A DNA stretch of 64,000 bases from JBBKXJ01 sp037969395 (GCA_037969395.1 JBBKXJ010000389.1:1-64000), one strand, 5' to 3'; shown: positions 17,573 through 26,724, counted from the stretch's first letter. Numbers and translations are program-made. The notes: generated by a model not told the origin, from the letters alone.

Positions 17573-18844
17573 TTAATCTTCCTCGATTGCTGGCATCGCA
17601 ATAGCACGCACCTGCTGAATAATTCTACCCTGAGTTTTTAGCACTTCAATACCGTAGGCATCAATCTTCAGCCCTACGTTTGCTTCCGGAAACGCTTCCA
17701 GCTGTTCGATGACCAGGCCACTGAGCGTTTTTGGCCCATCTACCGGCAGCTCCCAATCCAGCGCTTTGTTTATGTCGCGAACCGTTGCGGTGCCGTTAAT
17801 AAGATATGAGCCGTCTGGCTGCGGGAAAACATCATCAGTCGGCTCGGCCATATTAGAGGTAAACTCACCAACTATTTCCTCTAATATATCTTCCAGCGTG
17901 ACCAGGCCCATGATGTCGCCATACTCGTCAACGACCAGACCCATACGCCGTTTGTTCTTCTGAAAGTTAAACATTTGGGTGTGCAGTGGCGTAGCTTCAG
18001 GAACGAAATACGGTTCGCGCATATGGCCTAGCAATGTGTCGCGTTTAAGCACGCCGTTTACCATAAACCGGCTTGCCAGACGCATGTGTACGATACCTTC
18101 AATTTTGTCGAGGTCGCCATTAATCACCGGCACTCGAGTAAAGTCGCACGTGGAAATTCGTTCGATCAGCGTGGCGTCATCGTCCTCCAGGTTCAGGCAA
18201 AACATATCGTTGCGCGGAATCATGATGTCGTCGACGCTGACCTGTTCCAGATCAAGAATATTCAACAGCATGGCCTGATGGCGGGCGGGGATATGTGGAC
18301 CCGCTTCGCCGACAATCGTGCGTAGTTCATCGGTGCTTAACTGCTCGTCATTATCTTTATCGAGATCGAGCCCAAACAGCTTAAGTATTCTATTGGTGAA
18401 TATATTAACCAGCCAGATCACCGGGTAGAACAGTTTCATCAACGGTTTCAGCGCTCGGCTCGCCGGAAACGCGACTTTTTCGGGGTACATTGCGGCGTAC
18501 GTTTTTGGTGTGATTTCAGCGAATATCAGCACGACCATGGTGAAAATAACCGTTGCAATGGCAATGCCGGCATCGCCCAACAGGCGAAAGCCGATGACGG
18601 TAACAATAGCCGACGCGGTAAAGTTCACCAGATTGTTGCCGATCAAAATCAGGCTGATCAGGCGGTCAGGATATTTCAGTAACCGGCTGGCGCGGCGCGC
18701 GCCGGCATGGTTGGTTTGTTTGAGGTGTTTCAACCGGTAACGATTCAGCGACATCATGCCGGTTTCGGAGCTCGAAAAAAAAGCTGATAAAGCAATCAAC
18801 AGCACTAACAAGCCATACAACAGGCCTAGCGGGGCGTCATTCAA
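17573..18844 (-). CDS. CNNM/CorC family transporter-associated protein (YfjD-like)
   Basis: 423 residues. The N-terminal DUF21/CNNM domain has three to four membrane helices and the FSSSETGMMSLNRYRLKHL and LIGNNLVNF motifs. Next are a CBS pair (about 205-335, VDDIMIPRNDMF...GLVTLEDILEEIVGEF) and a C-terminal CorC/HlyC domain (ending in residues 340-423). Relatives are linked to magnesium or cobalt efflux; the substrate here is not known. The frame begins with TTG at 18844; an ATG just inside is out of frame. It sits next to ypjD and ffh, the order seen in E. coli and Pseudomonas. Confidence 0.92.
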   Translation of the reverse strand: MNDAPLGLLYGLLVLLIALSAFFSSSETGMMSLNRYRLKHLKQTNHAGARRASRLLKYPDRLISLILIGNNLVNFTASAIVTVIGFRLLGDAGIAIATVIFTMVVLIFAEITPKTYAAMYPEKVAFPASRALKPLMKLFYPVIWLVNIFTNRILKLFGLDLDKDNDEQLSTDELRTIVGEAGPHIPARHQAMLLNILDLEQVSVDDIMIPRNDMFCLNLEDDDATLIERISTCDFTRVPVINGDLDKIEGIVHMRLASRFMVNGVLKRDTLLGHMREPYFVPEATPLHTQMFNFQKNKRRMGLVVDEYGDIMGLVTLEDILEEIVGEFTSNMAEPTDDVFPQPDGSYLINGTATVRDINKALDWELPVDGPKTLSGLVIEQLEAFPEANVGLKIDAYGIEVLKTQGRIIQQVRAIAMPAIEED

Positions 18845-18924
18845 AGAGGGTTTGGCCTCAAGCTATTATTGGGTGGGAAAGTAATCTTGCAGAAATTCAT
18901 GTCGCATAGCAAGGTGGGACTCGC

Positions 18925-19734
18925 TCAAGCGCGGTGTAACACTAATTCAAGCACTAATTTGGTGCCAAGATAACCCAGCATCAGCAACGCAAAACCGATT
19001 AAAGTCCAGCGCACGGCAGTTTTGCCGCGCCAACCAAGCCAGGTACGGCCCCACAACAACATGCCGAATATAATCCAGGCGCTGATTGAAAATGTGGTCT
19101 TATGCACCAGATGTTGGGCAAAGATATCTTCCAGAAAGACGCCGCCAGTTAGAATTGACAGGCCCAGCAGAATGAAGCCGGTCCAGATCAGCTCGAACAG
19201 CGTGCGCTCCATGGTCTGAAGTGGCGGCAGGGCGTCAATAAGCCCACGCGTGTGCTTATGCTTGAGTTCGCGCACCTGCAAGCCGAGTAAAAGAGCTTGT
19301 AGTGCTGCCAGGGCAAGCACGCTGTACGCCAGCATTGAAACCAGAATATGCGCAACAATCCCGTGGTCCAGATCCTGGCGCGGCGTGTAGTCGCCCTCGA
19401 ACGCGACGGATATGGCAACCGACAGCGCAGCCATCGGCAGCAGGATTAACAGTAGTCGGTCGATGGGCTCGTGGCACAGGTAAGTCAGTAGCGCCATGCA
19501 GCAAATAAACCAGAATATAAGCGATGAGATTGGAAAAAAACCGAGGTCAAACCCCAGTGGCGTGGCAATGTTGAGAAATGTGCTGAGCGTATGCGCGATA
19601 ATGGCGCAGCCAAGCAGTCCGCCAATAAGTTGCCGCGGCGCGGCCGTCGCAGGCACATTTCGCGCGTAAGTGAGCAAAATGAATGCCGTCGCGAGATAGG
19701 CGAAAATCGCGATGATACTGGCGGTAATTAGCAT
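18925..19734 (-). CDS. ypjD: Cytochrome c assembly-like membrane protein YpjD (HemX/CcsA family)
   Basis: 269 residues with about eight predicted membrane helices and the CcsA/CcmC-like core: HGIVAHILVSMLAYSVLALAA, GFILLGLSILTGGVF and HKTTFSISAWIIFGMLLWGR. Relatives handle haem in cytochrome c assembly or support glutamyl-tRNA reductase (HemX); the role of YpjD is unclear. The start at 19734 is 73 bp from the divergent ffh. The frame is open far upstream, but that part is antisense to ffh and not membrane-like. A perfect TATAAT lies 6 bp before the ATG. Confidence 0.88.
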   Translation of the reverse strand: MLITASIIAIFAYLATAFILLTYARNVPATAAPRQLIGGLLGCAIIAHTLSTFLNIATPLGFDLGFFPISSLIFWFICCMALLTYLCHEPIDRLLLILLPMAALSVAISVAFEGDYTPRQDLDHGIVAHILVSMLAYSVLALAALQALLLGLQVRELKHKHTRGLIDALPPLQTMERTLFELIWTGFILLGLSILTGGVFLEDIFAQHLVHKTTFSISAWIIFGMLLWGRTWLGWRGKTAVRWTLIGFALLMLGYLGTKLVLELVLHRA

Positions 19735-19740
19735 AGTTCG

Positions 19741-19746
19741 ATTATA
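19741..19746 (-). promoter_or_regulatory. TATAAT 6 bp upstream of ypjD ATG
   Basis: On the - strand, TATAAT is followed by CGAACT and then the ATG. With a standard -12 to -7 placement, transcription would begin on the A of the start codon, giving a leaderless mRNA. No Shine-Dalgarno is present. No convincing -35 was seen. Confidence 0.5.
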
Positions 19747-19807
19747 CGGGCAGCCGTTGCTTCGGTATACTGACGAACTTCCGATTATGCCAAGAGACGT
19801 CTTGAAA

Positions 19808-21178
19808 ATGTTTGAAAACTTAACCGATCGCCTGTCCCACTCCCTGAAAAAAATTTCCGGCCAGGCGCGTTTAACTGAAGACAATATTAGCGAGACGTTG
19901 CGTGAAGTGCGGCTTGCGCTGCTCGAAGCCGATGTGGCGTTAGCGGCGGTAAAAACCTTTGTCGAGGCGGTTAAACAGCGCGCCCTGGGACAGGAGGTCG
20001 CCAATAGTCTCAGCCCGGGGCAGGCTTTTCTCAAAATAGTGCAGGCCGAGCTGGAACAGGTTATCGGCGGCACCAATCCGGGTCTGGAGTTGGCCGTGCA
20101 GCCACCGGCGGTTATTCTGGTTGCCGGTTTGCAGGGTGCCGGTAAAACCACATCAACCGCCAAGCTGGCGCGTTGGCTGCAGCAGGAGCAAAAAAAGTCA
20201 GTATTGCTGGTTAGTGCAGACGTCTATCGTCCCGCTGCCATCAAGCAGTTGGAAACGCTGGCGAGTGAGGTTGGCGCTAACTTCTTTCCCAGCCAGGCCG
20301 ACCAACAACCGGTTGAAATTGCCAAAGCCGCCGTCGAGCACGCCAAAGTTAAGTTTTATGACGTGGTAATTGTCGATACAGCGGGTCGCTTGCACGTTGA
20401 TGGCGCGATGATGGACGAGATTAAGGCCGTGCACGCCGCCATTAATCCCGCCGAAACGTTGTTTGTGGTAGACGCGATGACAGGGCAGGATGCCGCCAAC
20501 ACCGCTAAGGCCTTCGACGCAGCACTGCCGCTGACGGGCGTGATTCTGACCAAGGCCGATGCCGATACGCGCGGCGGTGCGGCTTTGTCGGTACGCAGCA
20601 TCACCGGCAAGCCGATCAAGTTCATGGGTGTGGGCGAAAAAGTAGCGGCATTGGAGCCGTTCCACCCGGAACGTATTGCGTCGCGCATCCTCGGCATGGG
20701 CGACGTCATGTCGCTGATCGAAGACGCCGAACGCAAGATAGACAAGCAAAAAGCCGACCGACTGGCGAAAAAAATCCAGAAAGGTAAACGCTTCGACCTC
20801 GAAGATTTTCGCGATCAACTACAGCAAATGACCAATATGGGCGGCATTACCAGTATGCTAGACAAGCTGCCCGGAATGAGTGGCTTGAGTCAGGCTGCGC
20901 AATCGCAAATCGACAATAATATGTTTGGCCAGATGGAAGCTATTATCGGTTCGATGACACCTGGTGAGCGGCGCCGTCCCGAAGTGCTCAACGGTTCGCG
21001 GAAGCGGCGCATCACGCAGGGCTCCGGCACGCAAATTCAGGATCTGAATCGCTTGCTCAAGCAGCATAAGCAAATGCAGAAAATGATGAAAAAAATGGGC
21101 AGCAAGAAAGGCATGGCCAATATGATGCGTGGTATGAGCGGCATGCTGCCGCCTGGCGGTGGCTTTCCGGGAAGGTAG
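19808..21178 (+). CDS. ffh: Signal recognition particle protein Ffh
   Basis: SRP54 GTPase that binds 4.5S RNA and signal sequences and delivers ribosomes to FtsY. 456 residues from the ATG at 19808 (MFENLTDRLS, as in E. coli). N domain (1-90), G domain with the GLQGAGKTTS P-loop near 107, DTAGRLHVD and LTKADADTRGGAAL, then the Met-rich M domain with GSRKRRITQGSGTQIQDLNRLLKQ and a Met/Gly tail. An upstream ATG at 19787 is in frame but not conserved. Downstream lies the rpsP operon, the normal arrangement. Confidence 0.97.
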   Translation: MFENLTDRLSHSLKKISGQARLTEDNISETLREVRLALLEADVALAAVKTFVEAVKQRALGQEVANSLSPGQAFLKIVQAELEQVIGGTNPGLELAVQPPAVILVAGLQGAGKTTSTAKLARWLQQEQKKSVLLVSADVYRPAAIKQLETLASEVGANFFPSQADQQPVEIAKAAVEHAKVKFYDVVIVDTAGRLHVDGAMMDEIKAVHAAINPAETLFVVDAMTGQDAANTAKAFDAALPLTGVILTKADADTRGGAALSVRSITGKPIKFMGVGEKVAALEPFHPERIASRILGMGDVMSLIEDAERKIDKQKADRLAKKIQKGKRFDLEDFRDQLQQMTNMGGITSMLDKLPGMSGLSQAAQSQIDNNMFGQMEAIIGSMTPGERRRPEVLNGSRKRRITQGSGTQIQDLNRLLKQHKQMQKMMKKMGSKKGMANMMRGMSGMLPPGGGFPGR

Positions 21179-21329
21179 GGCTAACTAATGTGTTAATTGC
21201 CAGCACAAGCCCGACATAAAGCGGTTTTAAAGCCACAACAATTACCGTACAATGCGGCGCCTTTATAGTAGTGGTTAACTCAATTCCCAACCGTTAATTA
21301 CTTCCTGAATAAACAAACAGAGTAACAGC

Positions 21330-21608
21330 ATGGTCATAATACGCCTGTCCCGTGGTGGCGCGAAGAAGCGCCCGTTTTATCACATTACTGTGGCCGACAG
21401 CCGTCGCGCCCGCGATAGCCGTTTCATCGAACGCCTCGGTTTTTACAATCCCGTTGCGCGTGGCAACGAAGAGCGCCTGCGTCTCGATCAGGAGCGGGTT
21501 AAATATTGGGTTGGTCAGGGCGCGCAGCTCTCAACTCGAGTCGCACGCCTGGTCAAAGACGCAGAGCAACAGCCTGCGCCAGTCGTTGCCGAGGAGCAGG
21601 CAGCCTAA
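21330..21608 (+). CDS. rpsP: 30S ribosomal protein S16
   Basis: 92 residues starting MVIIRLSRGGAKKRPFYHI, the family signature, with DSRRARDSRFIERLGFYNP following. The tail is acidic and Ala-rich. First gene of the conserved rpsP-rimM-trmD-rplS operon. A possible promoter with -10 TACAAT at 21248-21253 and a weak TTTTAA 17 bases before lies in the 151-bp gap after ffh. Confidence 0.97.
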   Translation: MVIIRLSRGGAKKRPFYHITVADSRRARDSRFIERLGFYNPVARGNEERLRLDQERVKYWVGQGAQLSTRVARLVKDAEQQPAPVVAEEQAA

Positions 21609-21664
21609 GCAGGTTCGCTGTTATGTTCGACCAATGATTCAGACGATTCCGTCCAACCACTAAT

Positions 21665-22180
21665 ATGAGCAAGCTGGTGATGGGGCGCATCGTCGGCGCA
21701 TTTGGCGTACACGGTTGGTTACGGGTGCAGTCTTTTACTGACCCGGCACAGAATCTGAGCGAATATCGCCGCTGGTATATCGCAGTTGGCAACGATTGGC
21801 GCGTGCTTGACACCGACCAGCGACGCTGGCAGGGCGGCCGGCTTATTGTGCATGTAAAAGGCTGTGACGACAGGAATCAGGCTCAGGCGTTCGCGCAAAG
21901 TGATATCGGTATCGCGAGCGATGAGTTGCCAGGTCTGGCGGCCGAAGAGTTTTATTGGCACCAGCTGCAAGGTCTGCAGGTATTGGGCGGTGAGGGTGAA
22001 CTGCTAGGCAAAGTTCAGCGACTGCTTGAGACCGGCGCTAACGACGTGTTAGTTGTTGTAGGTTGTGAAGGCAGCGTTGACGACAAAGAGCGTTTGATAC
22101 CGTATCTGCCTGGCCAGGTGGTCAAGCAGGTTGATCTGGCAGAAGGAGCCATACGGGTCGATTGGGATCCGACTTTTTGA
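21665..22180 (+). CDS. rimM: Ribosome maturation factor RimM
   Basis: 171 residues. Assists assembly of the 30S head around S19. The N-terminal RimM barrel (MGRIVGAFGVHGWLRVQSFTDP) and the C-terminal PRC barrel (EEFYWHQLQGLQVL, GANDVLVV, KERLIPYLPGQVV) are both complete. The gap after rpsP is 56 bp. Located between rpsP and trmD as in most gammaproteobacteria. Confidence 0.95.
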   Translation: MSKLVMGRIVGAFGVHGWLRVQSFTDPAQNLSEYRRWYIAVGNDWRVLDTDQRRWQGGRLIVHVKGCDDRNQAQAFAQSDIGIASDELPGLAAEEFYWHQLQGLQVLGGEGELLGKVQRLLETGANDVLVVVGCEGSVDDKERLIPYLPGQVVKQVDLAEGAIRVDWDPTF

Positions 22181-22191
22181 AAGGATCCTGA

Positions 22192-22929
22192 ATGCACATC
22201 TCGGTTGTCACGTTGTTTCCCGAGATGTTTGCTGCAGTGACCGATTACGGCATAAGCGGGCGGGCGCTGCGCCAGGGCTTACTAACCGTGAACTTGATCG
22301 ACCTGCGGACGTTTACTGAAGACCGACATCGCACAGTTGACGACAGACCCTACGGCGGCGGTCCCGGCATGGTGCTTAAGCCAGAGCCGCTGCAGCGAGC
22401 AATTCGGCAAGCACGCAGCGACAGCGTCGGCGCGGCTAAAGTGATTTGTTTATCGCCGCAGGGCAGGCCGCTGAATCAGCAGGCGTTTGGTGAGTTGAGC
22501 AGCGGTGGCCCGCTTATTTTGCTGGCAGGACGCTACGAAGGCTTCGATGAGCGCATTATTGAACAGGAAGTTGACGAGCAATGGTCGCTAGGCGACTATG
22601 TCTTGTCAGGCGGTGAATTGGCGGCGATGGTAATGATCGACGCAATAGCGCGCTTGTTGCCCGGTGCGTTGGGCGATGCGGAATCTGCACAGCAGGACTC
22701 TTTTATGCAGGGGCTGTTAGACCATCCGCACTACACGCGGCCGGAACGGTTCGCAGGTCAGGCAGTGCCCGCCGTGCTAACCAGTGGCAACCATGCCGAG
22801 ATTAAGCGCTGGCGACTGAAGCAATCGCTTGGTCTGACCTGGAAAAGGCGACCGGATTTATTAGCGACATTAGAGCTCAACCCGGAACAGGAACAGTTAC
22901 TGGCCGAATACCAGCGTGAAAAGCATTAA
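22192..22929 (+). CDS. trmD: tRNA (guanine-N1)-methyltransferase TrmD
   Basis: Makes m1G37 in tRNAs with G36, preventing +1 frameshifts. 245 residues. The knotted SPOUT fold shows ISVVTLFPEMF at the N terminus, DDRPYGGGPGMVLKPEP, LLAGRYEGFDERI and the SAM-binding SLGDYVLSGGELAAM. The C-terminal domain has HPHYTRPERFAGQAVPAVLTSGNH, split here around the catalytic aspartate loop. Shine-Dalgarno GAAAGGA precedes the ATG. 11 bp after rimM. Confidence 0.97.
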   Translation: MHISVVTLFPEMFAAVTDYGISGRALRQGLLTVNLIDLRTFTEDRHRTVDDRPYGGGPGMVLKPEPLQRAIRQARSDSVGAAKVICLSPQGRPLNQQAFGELSSGGPLILLAGRYEGFDERIIEQEVDEQWSLGDYVLSGGELAAMVMIDAIARLLPGALGDAESAQQDSFMQGLLDHPHYTRPERFAGQAVPAVLTSGNHAEIKRWRLKQSLGLTWKRRPDLLATLELNPEQEQLLAEYQREKH

Positions 22930-22973
22930 CATTAGAAGCAAACACTTTTTAAGCCAATGATCAGGAGCCCACG

Positions 22974-23330
22974 ATGAACACCAACAAGATAATTGCCGAG
23001 CTGGAAGCAGAGCAAACAGGCAAGGAAATACCAGAGTTTGCGCCGGGCGATAACGTTGTTGTTCAGGTGCGCGTCAAGGAAGGCACCCGAGAACGCTTAC
23101 AGGCTTTTGAGGGCGTGGTGATCGGGCGGCGCAATCGCGGGCTTAACTCGGCCTTCACCGTGCGCAAGATTTCCCACGGCATTGGTGTGGAGCGTACCTT
23201 TCAAACGTATAGCCCGCTGCTGGAAAGCATCAAAGTCAAACGCCGTGGTGCCGTGCGGCAGGCCAAACTTTATTATCTGCGTGGCTTAAGCGGCAAAGCT
23301 GCGCGCATCAAAGAGAAGCTGGCGAAGTAG
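22974..23330 (+). CDS. rplS: 50S ribosomal protein L19
   Basis: 118 residues; lies at the 30S-50S interface. Conserved FAPGDNVVVQVRVKEG, RLQAFEGVVIGRRNRG, FTVRKISHGIGVERTFQTYS and KLYYLRGLSGKAARIKE. Last gene of the rpsP operon, closed by a strong terminator. Shine-Dalgarno CAGGAG is 8-9 bases before the ATG. Confidence 0.98.
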   Translation: MNTNKIIAELEAEQTGKEIPEFAPGDNVVVQVRVKEGTRERLQAFEGVVIGRRNRGLNSAFTVRKISHGIGVERTFQTYSPLLESIKVKRRGAVRQAKLYYLRGLSGKAARIKEKLAK

Positions 23331-23338
23331 TTTGCAAG

Positions 23339-23375
23339 GGGGCGGCTTTGGCCGCCCCTTCCGGTTTTTCTTCTG
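23339..23375 (+). terminator. Rho-independent terminator after rplS
   Basis: Perfect 8-bp stem GGGGCGGC (23339-23346) and GCCGCCCC (23351-23358) with a TTTG loop, followed by a T-rich tail. It starts 9 bp after the rplS stop and closes the rpsP-rimM-trmD-rplS operon. Confidence 0.9.
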
Positions 23376-23432
23376 CATGCGGCGCTGGCAAAATACAGCA
23401 GCAGTAATCAAAAGCCGCCTTGGCTAGCATCA

Positions 23433-24320
23433 ATGCAAGCGACGATTGACCACTATCTGGATGCACTTTGGGTCGAAAAAGGCCTTAGTCTCAATACCCT
23501 GCAAGCCTACCGGCGCGATCTACAGGCTTTTGTAAAGTGGCTGGCGCTGCGCCGCTGCGATTTACTTGGCGCCAGGCAACAAGATGTTATGGCCTTCTTC
23601 GCCCACTGCGCGCAGCAGCGGCAGTCGGCTCGTTCGTCGGCACGTCAGCTTTCCTGCTTGCGCGGTTTTTATCGCTACCAGCTACGCACAGGCCATATCG
23701 CTACCGACCCAACGCTGAATATCGACAGCCCCAAACTGCCGCGGCCGCTGCCCAAATCGCTAACCGAAGCCGACGTAGAAGCGTTGCTGCAAGCGCCACA
23801 GCATGCTGAGAGTACGCTCGAACTGCGCGATAAAGCCATGCTGGAGCTGCTCTACGCCTGTGGACTGCGCGTCAGTGAGTTGGTCGAACTACAAACGACA
23901 CAGATTAGTCTTACTCAAGGTGTGGTGCGCGTGCTGGGCAAGGGTAGTAAAGAACGACTGGTACCAATGCATGATGAGGCGCAGCGCTGGTTGGAACAAT
24001 TTTTAAGCAAGGGGCGCGCTGAGCTGCTGAACGGCAAACTGTGCGACGCGGTGTTTCCCAGCCGCCTTGGTAAGGCGATGACGCGGCAAACCTTCTGGCA
24101 CCGCATCAAATTGTATGCCGCGCGTGCCACCATCAGTGCTACCTTGTCGCCGCATACTTTGCGGCATGCCTTTGCAACACATTTGCTAAATCATGGCGCC
24201 GACCTGCGCGTTGTACAACTGTTGCTTGGCCACAGCGATTTATCGACTACACAAATTTATACACACATTGCCACTCAACGATTACACGCGCTGCACGCAG
24301 AGCATCATCCGCGCGGTTAG
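23433..24320 (+). CDS. xerD: Site-specific tyrosine recombinase XerD
   Basis: With XerC and FtsK, resolves chromosome dimers at dif. 295 residues. N-terminal SAM-like domain (1-90), catalytic domain (about 105-295). The full catalytic set is present: Arg146 (CGLRVSEL), Lys170 (GKGSKERLVP), His241 and Arg244 (SPHTLRHAFATH), His267 (LLGHSDLSTT) and the nucleophile Tyr276. The location just before dsbC, together with length, favours XerD over XerC. Confidence 0.95.
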   Translation: MQATIDHYLDALWVEKGLSLNTLQAYRRDLQAFVKWLALRRCDLLGARQQDVMAFFAHCAQQRQSARSSARQLSCLRGFYRYQLRTGHIATDPTLNIDSPKLPRPLPKSLTEADVEALLQAPQHAESTLELRDKAMLELLYACGLRVSELVELQTTQISLTQGVVRVLGKGSKERLVPMHDEAQRWLEQFLSKGRAELLNGKLCDAVFPSRLGKAMTRQTFWHRIKLYAARATISATLSPHTLRHAFATHLLNHGADLRVVQLLLGHSDLSTTQIYTHIATQRLHALHAEHHPRG

Positions 24321-24407
24321 CGATGGCATGCCGGAATGAACCAATCGATAGTAAAAGCGACTAATCGTGACTACAGTACTATTAACACGAACAACATAGA
24401 GGATGTT

Positions 24408-25163
24408 ATGCGAAATATAAAACGTGGTCTGGGCTTGCTGGTTCTGTTGCTGCTGGTGTCAGTTGCGCACGCAGAGCAGACAGCTACGAATGAAGCGCAG
24501 TCAGCGACGCAGGCCATCAAGAAAAGCATCACCGGCGCGCGCCCTGACCTGGTAGTCAACAGCGTGACAGAGAGCCAGGTCCCGGGTCTTTATCAAGTTA
24601 AAATTGTGAACGGTCCCACCCTTTATGCCAGCGCCGACGGTAAGTATTTTATTGCCGGCGATTTGTTTGCAGTACGCGCGCAGGAAATTGTCAACCTGGC
24701 CGAAGAACAGCGTGAAAAAGATCGTCTGGTTGAGCTGGCTAAGATAAAGTCCAGCGATATGATCATTTTTAAGCCAGAAACTACCAAAGCCGTGGTCACC
24801 GTGTTCACCGATATAGACTGCGGCTATTGCCAGAAGCTGCATCAGGAAGTGCCTGAGTTGAATCGAATGGGTATTGAAGTGAGATATCTAGCATTTCCAC
24901 GTGACGGGGTGGGCTCAAAGGGCTATGACAAACTGGTCACTGCATGGTGTGCCAAGGATAACAAAGTATTAACGCAGCTTAAAAATCGTGAAAATATACC
25001 GATGCAAACCTGTGCAGGTAACGCAGTGGCGGCACAGTATGAGTTGGGACAACAGCTAGGCGTGAATGGCACTCCGGCTTTGATTACAGGTGATGGCAAA
25101 CTGCTGCCGGGCTATGTGCCGGCTGCTGAGTTGGCGAAAGCGCTGGGTGTGTCTCCCAGCTAA
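24408..25163 (+). CDS. dsbC: Periplasmic thiol:disulfide isomerase DsbC
   Basis: Repairs wrong disulfides in periplasmic proteins as a dimer kept reduced by DsbD. 251 residues from the ATG at 24408 (Shine-Dalgarno AGAGGA 5-10 bases before). Signal peptide ends ...SVAHAEQ. The N-terminal dimerisation domain is followed by a thioredoxin-like domain with the active site DIDCGYCQKLH, a second cysteine pair (AWCAKDN and MQTCAGN) and the cis-proline loop NGTPALI. Conserved xerD-dsbC-hom order. Confidence 0.95.
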   Translation: MRNIKRGLGLLVLLLLVSVAHAEQTATNEAQSATQAIKKSITGARPDLVVNSVTESQVPGLYQVKIVNGPTLYASADGKYFIAGDLFAVRAQEIVNLAEEQREKDRLVELAKIKSSDMIIFKPETTKAVVTVFTDIDCGYCQKLHQEVPELNRMGIEVRYLAFPRDGVGSKGYDKLVTAWCAKDNKVLTQLKNRENIPMQTCAGNAVAAQYELGQQLGVNGTPALITGDGKLLPGYVPAAELAKALGVSPS

Positions 25164-25257
25164 TTGATGATACTACCTCTATGTCATAGGGTTCGCTGTG
25201 CGCACTCGGTATATCTGCGTGGTAAGCACCCAAGCACTTTAAACCGTTAGCGCTAGC

Positions 25258-25312
25258 GTGCGCATAGCGCACTCTACAAAATCCGCACGTCGCGCCGTAC
25301 AAAATGCGCACG
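25258..25312. promoter_or_regulatory. Repeats in the hom leader
   Basis: Between dsbC and hom (about 250 bp) lie a 15-bp inverted repeat GTGCGC-ATA-GCGCAC (25258-25272) and a direct repeat TACAAAATCCGCACG (25275-25289) / TACAAAATGCGCACG (25298-25312), 23 bp apart. A TATACT further on (just upstream of the ATGCGCCGC stretch near 25373) may be the -10 of the hom promoter. The repeats could be a regulator site; no known consensus was recognised. Confidence 0.4.
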
Positions 25313-25416
25313 GTGCAGGCGTCAGAATCCATGCCGTTGCTCGCTTTGTTCGCGGCTTGAAAAGTTATACTATGCGCCGCTGCTACGAAGGTTAAAAAAT
25401 TTTCCGGGGAGTGATT

Positions 25417-26724
25417 TTGCGCGCTATCAATGTAGGCATTTGTGGTTTGGGCACCGTAGGCAGCGGTGTGTTTAACGTGGTGGAAAGAAATCAGTCTACG
25501 TTGGCTGCGCGCGCCGGGCATGCGATTAACATAACGCACATTGGCGCACGTCGCGACAATCCGGATTGCGAGCCGGGTGCCACCCAGGTCAGCCGCGATA
25601 TTTTTGCCGTCGTAAACGACCCGGCTATTGATATTGTCGTCGAGCTGATCGGCGGTTTGCAGCCGGCGAAAGAGTTGGTGCTGCAGGCAATTGCGAACGG
25701 CAAGCACGTGATCACGGCGAATAAGGCCCTGATTGCGGAGCATGGCAATGAGATATTTGCAGCGGCTAGAGAAAAGGGCGTAGAGGTCGCGTTCGAAGCG
25801 GCTGTTGCCGGCGGCGTGCCGATTATCAAGGTGCTGCGCGAGGGCTTAAGCGCCAACCGCATTGAGTGGTTGGCCGGTATTATCAACGGCACCGGTAACT
25901 TTATTCTCACTGAGATGAGTGACACCGGCCGCGCCTTTGATGATGTGTTAGAAGAAGCGCAGGCGCTGGGCTATGCCGAAGCAGACCCAACCTTCGATGT
26001 GGAGGGTATTGACGCGGCGCACAAACTTGCGATTCTGGCATCTATCGCGTTCGGCATACCGCTGCAGTTTGACAAAGTCTATACCGAAGGTATTACCCAG
26101 GTAGCCATTCAGGATGTGCGCTATGCAGAAGAGCTGGGCTACCGCATTAAACATCTGGGTATTGCCCGCAGAGCAGAACAGGGTATTGAGCTGCGAGTGC
26201 ACCCCACACTGATTCCGCAGCAGCGCTTGATTGCCAACGTTAACGGCGTAATGAACGCGGTGTTAATTGAGGCCGACGCGGTAGGGCCGACGCTGTATTA
26301 CGGCGCTGGCGCAGGCAGCGAAGCAACCGCGTCAGCGGTCATTGCCGACATTGTTGATGTAGCACGCACCATCGACGCCGGTCCCGAGCAGCGCGTGCCG
26401 GCGCTGGCATTTCAGCAAAATGCGTTGTCGGATGAGCCGGTACTTTCTATTGACGAAGTACGCACGGCGTATTATCTGCGCATGTCAGTTGTTGATGAGC
26501 CCGGTGTGTTGTCGAGCATTACCCGTATGTTAAGCGACGCCGATATCAGCATAGAAGCGGTCATTCAGAAAGAACCTAAAAAAGGTGTGGCAACGGCGAC
26601 GATTATTCTCTTAACCAACGTTGTGCAAGAGCGGCATTTTCAACAAACGCTGATGGCATTACAAAATTTACCGGCTATCACCGAGCCTGTGATTACACTG
26701 CGTATGGAGTCGCTGGATGGATAA
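25417..26724 (+). CDS. hom: Homoserine dehydrogenase
   Basis: Reduces aspartate semialdehyde to homoserine for threonine and methionine. About 435 residues. Rossmann motif GICGLGTVGSGVFN at the N terminus, catalytic domain with ANKALIAEHG, AAVAGGVPIIK, INGTGNFILTEM and EADPTFDVEGIDAAHKL, and a C-terminal ACT domain (about 350-430, VVDEPGVLSSITRMLSD) for feedback by threonine. I favour TTG 25417 because GGGGAG at 25406-25411 would overlap the alternative GTG at 25411. Monofunctional enzyme, as in Pseudomonas. Confidence 0.96.
   Translation: MRAINVGICGLGTVGSGVFNVVERNQSTLAARAGHAINITHIGARRDNPDCEPGATQVSRDIFAVVNDPAIDIVVELIGGLQPAKELVLQAIANGKHVITANKALIAEHGNEIFAAAREKGVEVAFEAAVAGGVPIIKVLREGLSANRIEWLAGIINGTGNFILTEMSDTGRAFDDVLEEAQALGYAEADPTFDVEGIDAAHKLAILASIAFGIPLQFDKVYTEGITQVAIQDVRYAEELGYRIKHLGIARRAEQGIELRVHPTLIPQQRLIANVNGVMNAVLIEADAVGPTLYYGAGAGSEATASAVIADIVDVARTIDAGPEQRVPALAFQQNALSDEPVLSIDEVRTAYYLRMSVVDEPGVLSSITRMLSDADISIEAVIQKEPKKGVATATIILLTNVVQERHFQQTLMALQNLPAITEPVITLRMESLDG

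Noticed and set aside
19735..20163. Long N-terminal extension of ypjD on the - strand
   Set aside because: It runs antisense to the conserved ffh N domain, is not membrane-like and would break the ypjD family length.
25084..25743. 219-codon open frame on - across dsbC and hom
   Set aside because: Overlaps two conserved genes in antisense and has no family resemblance.
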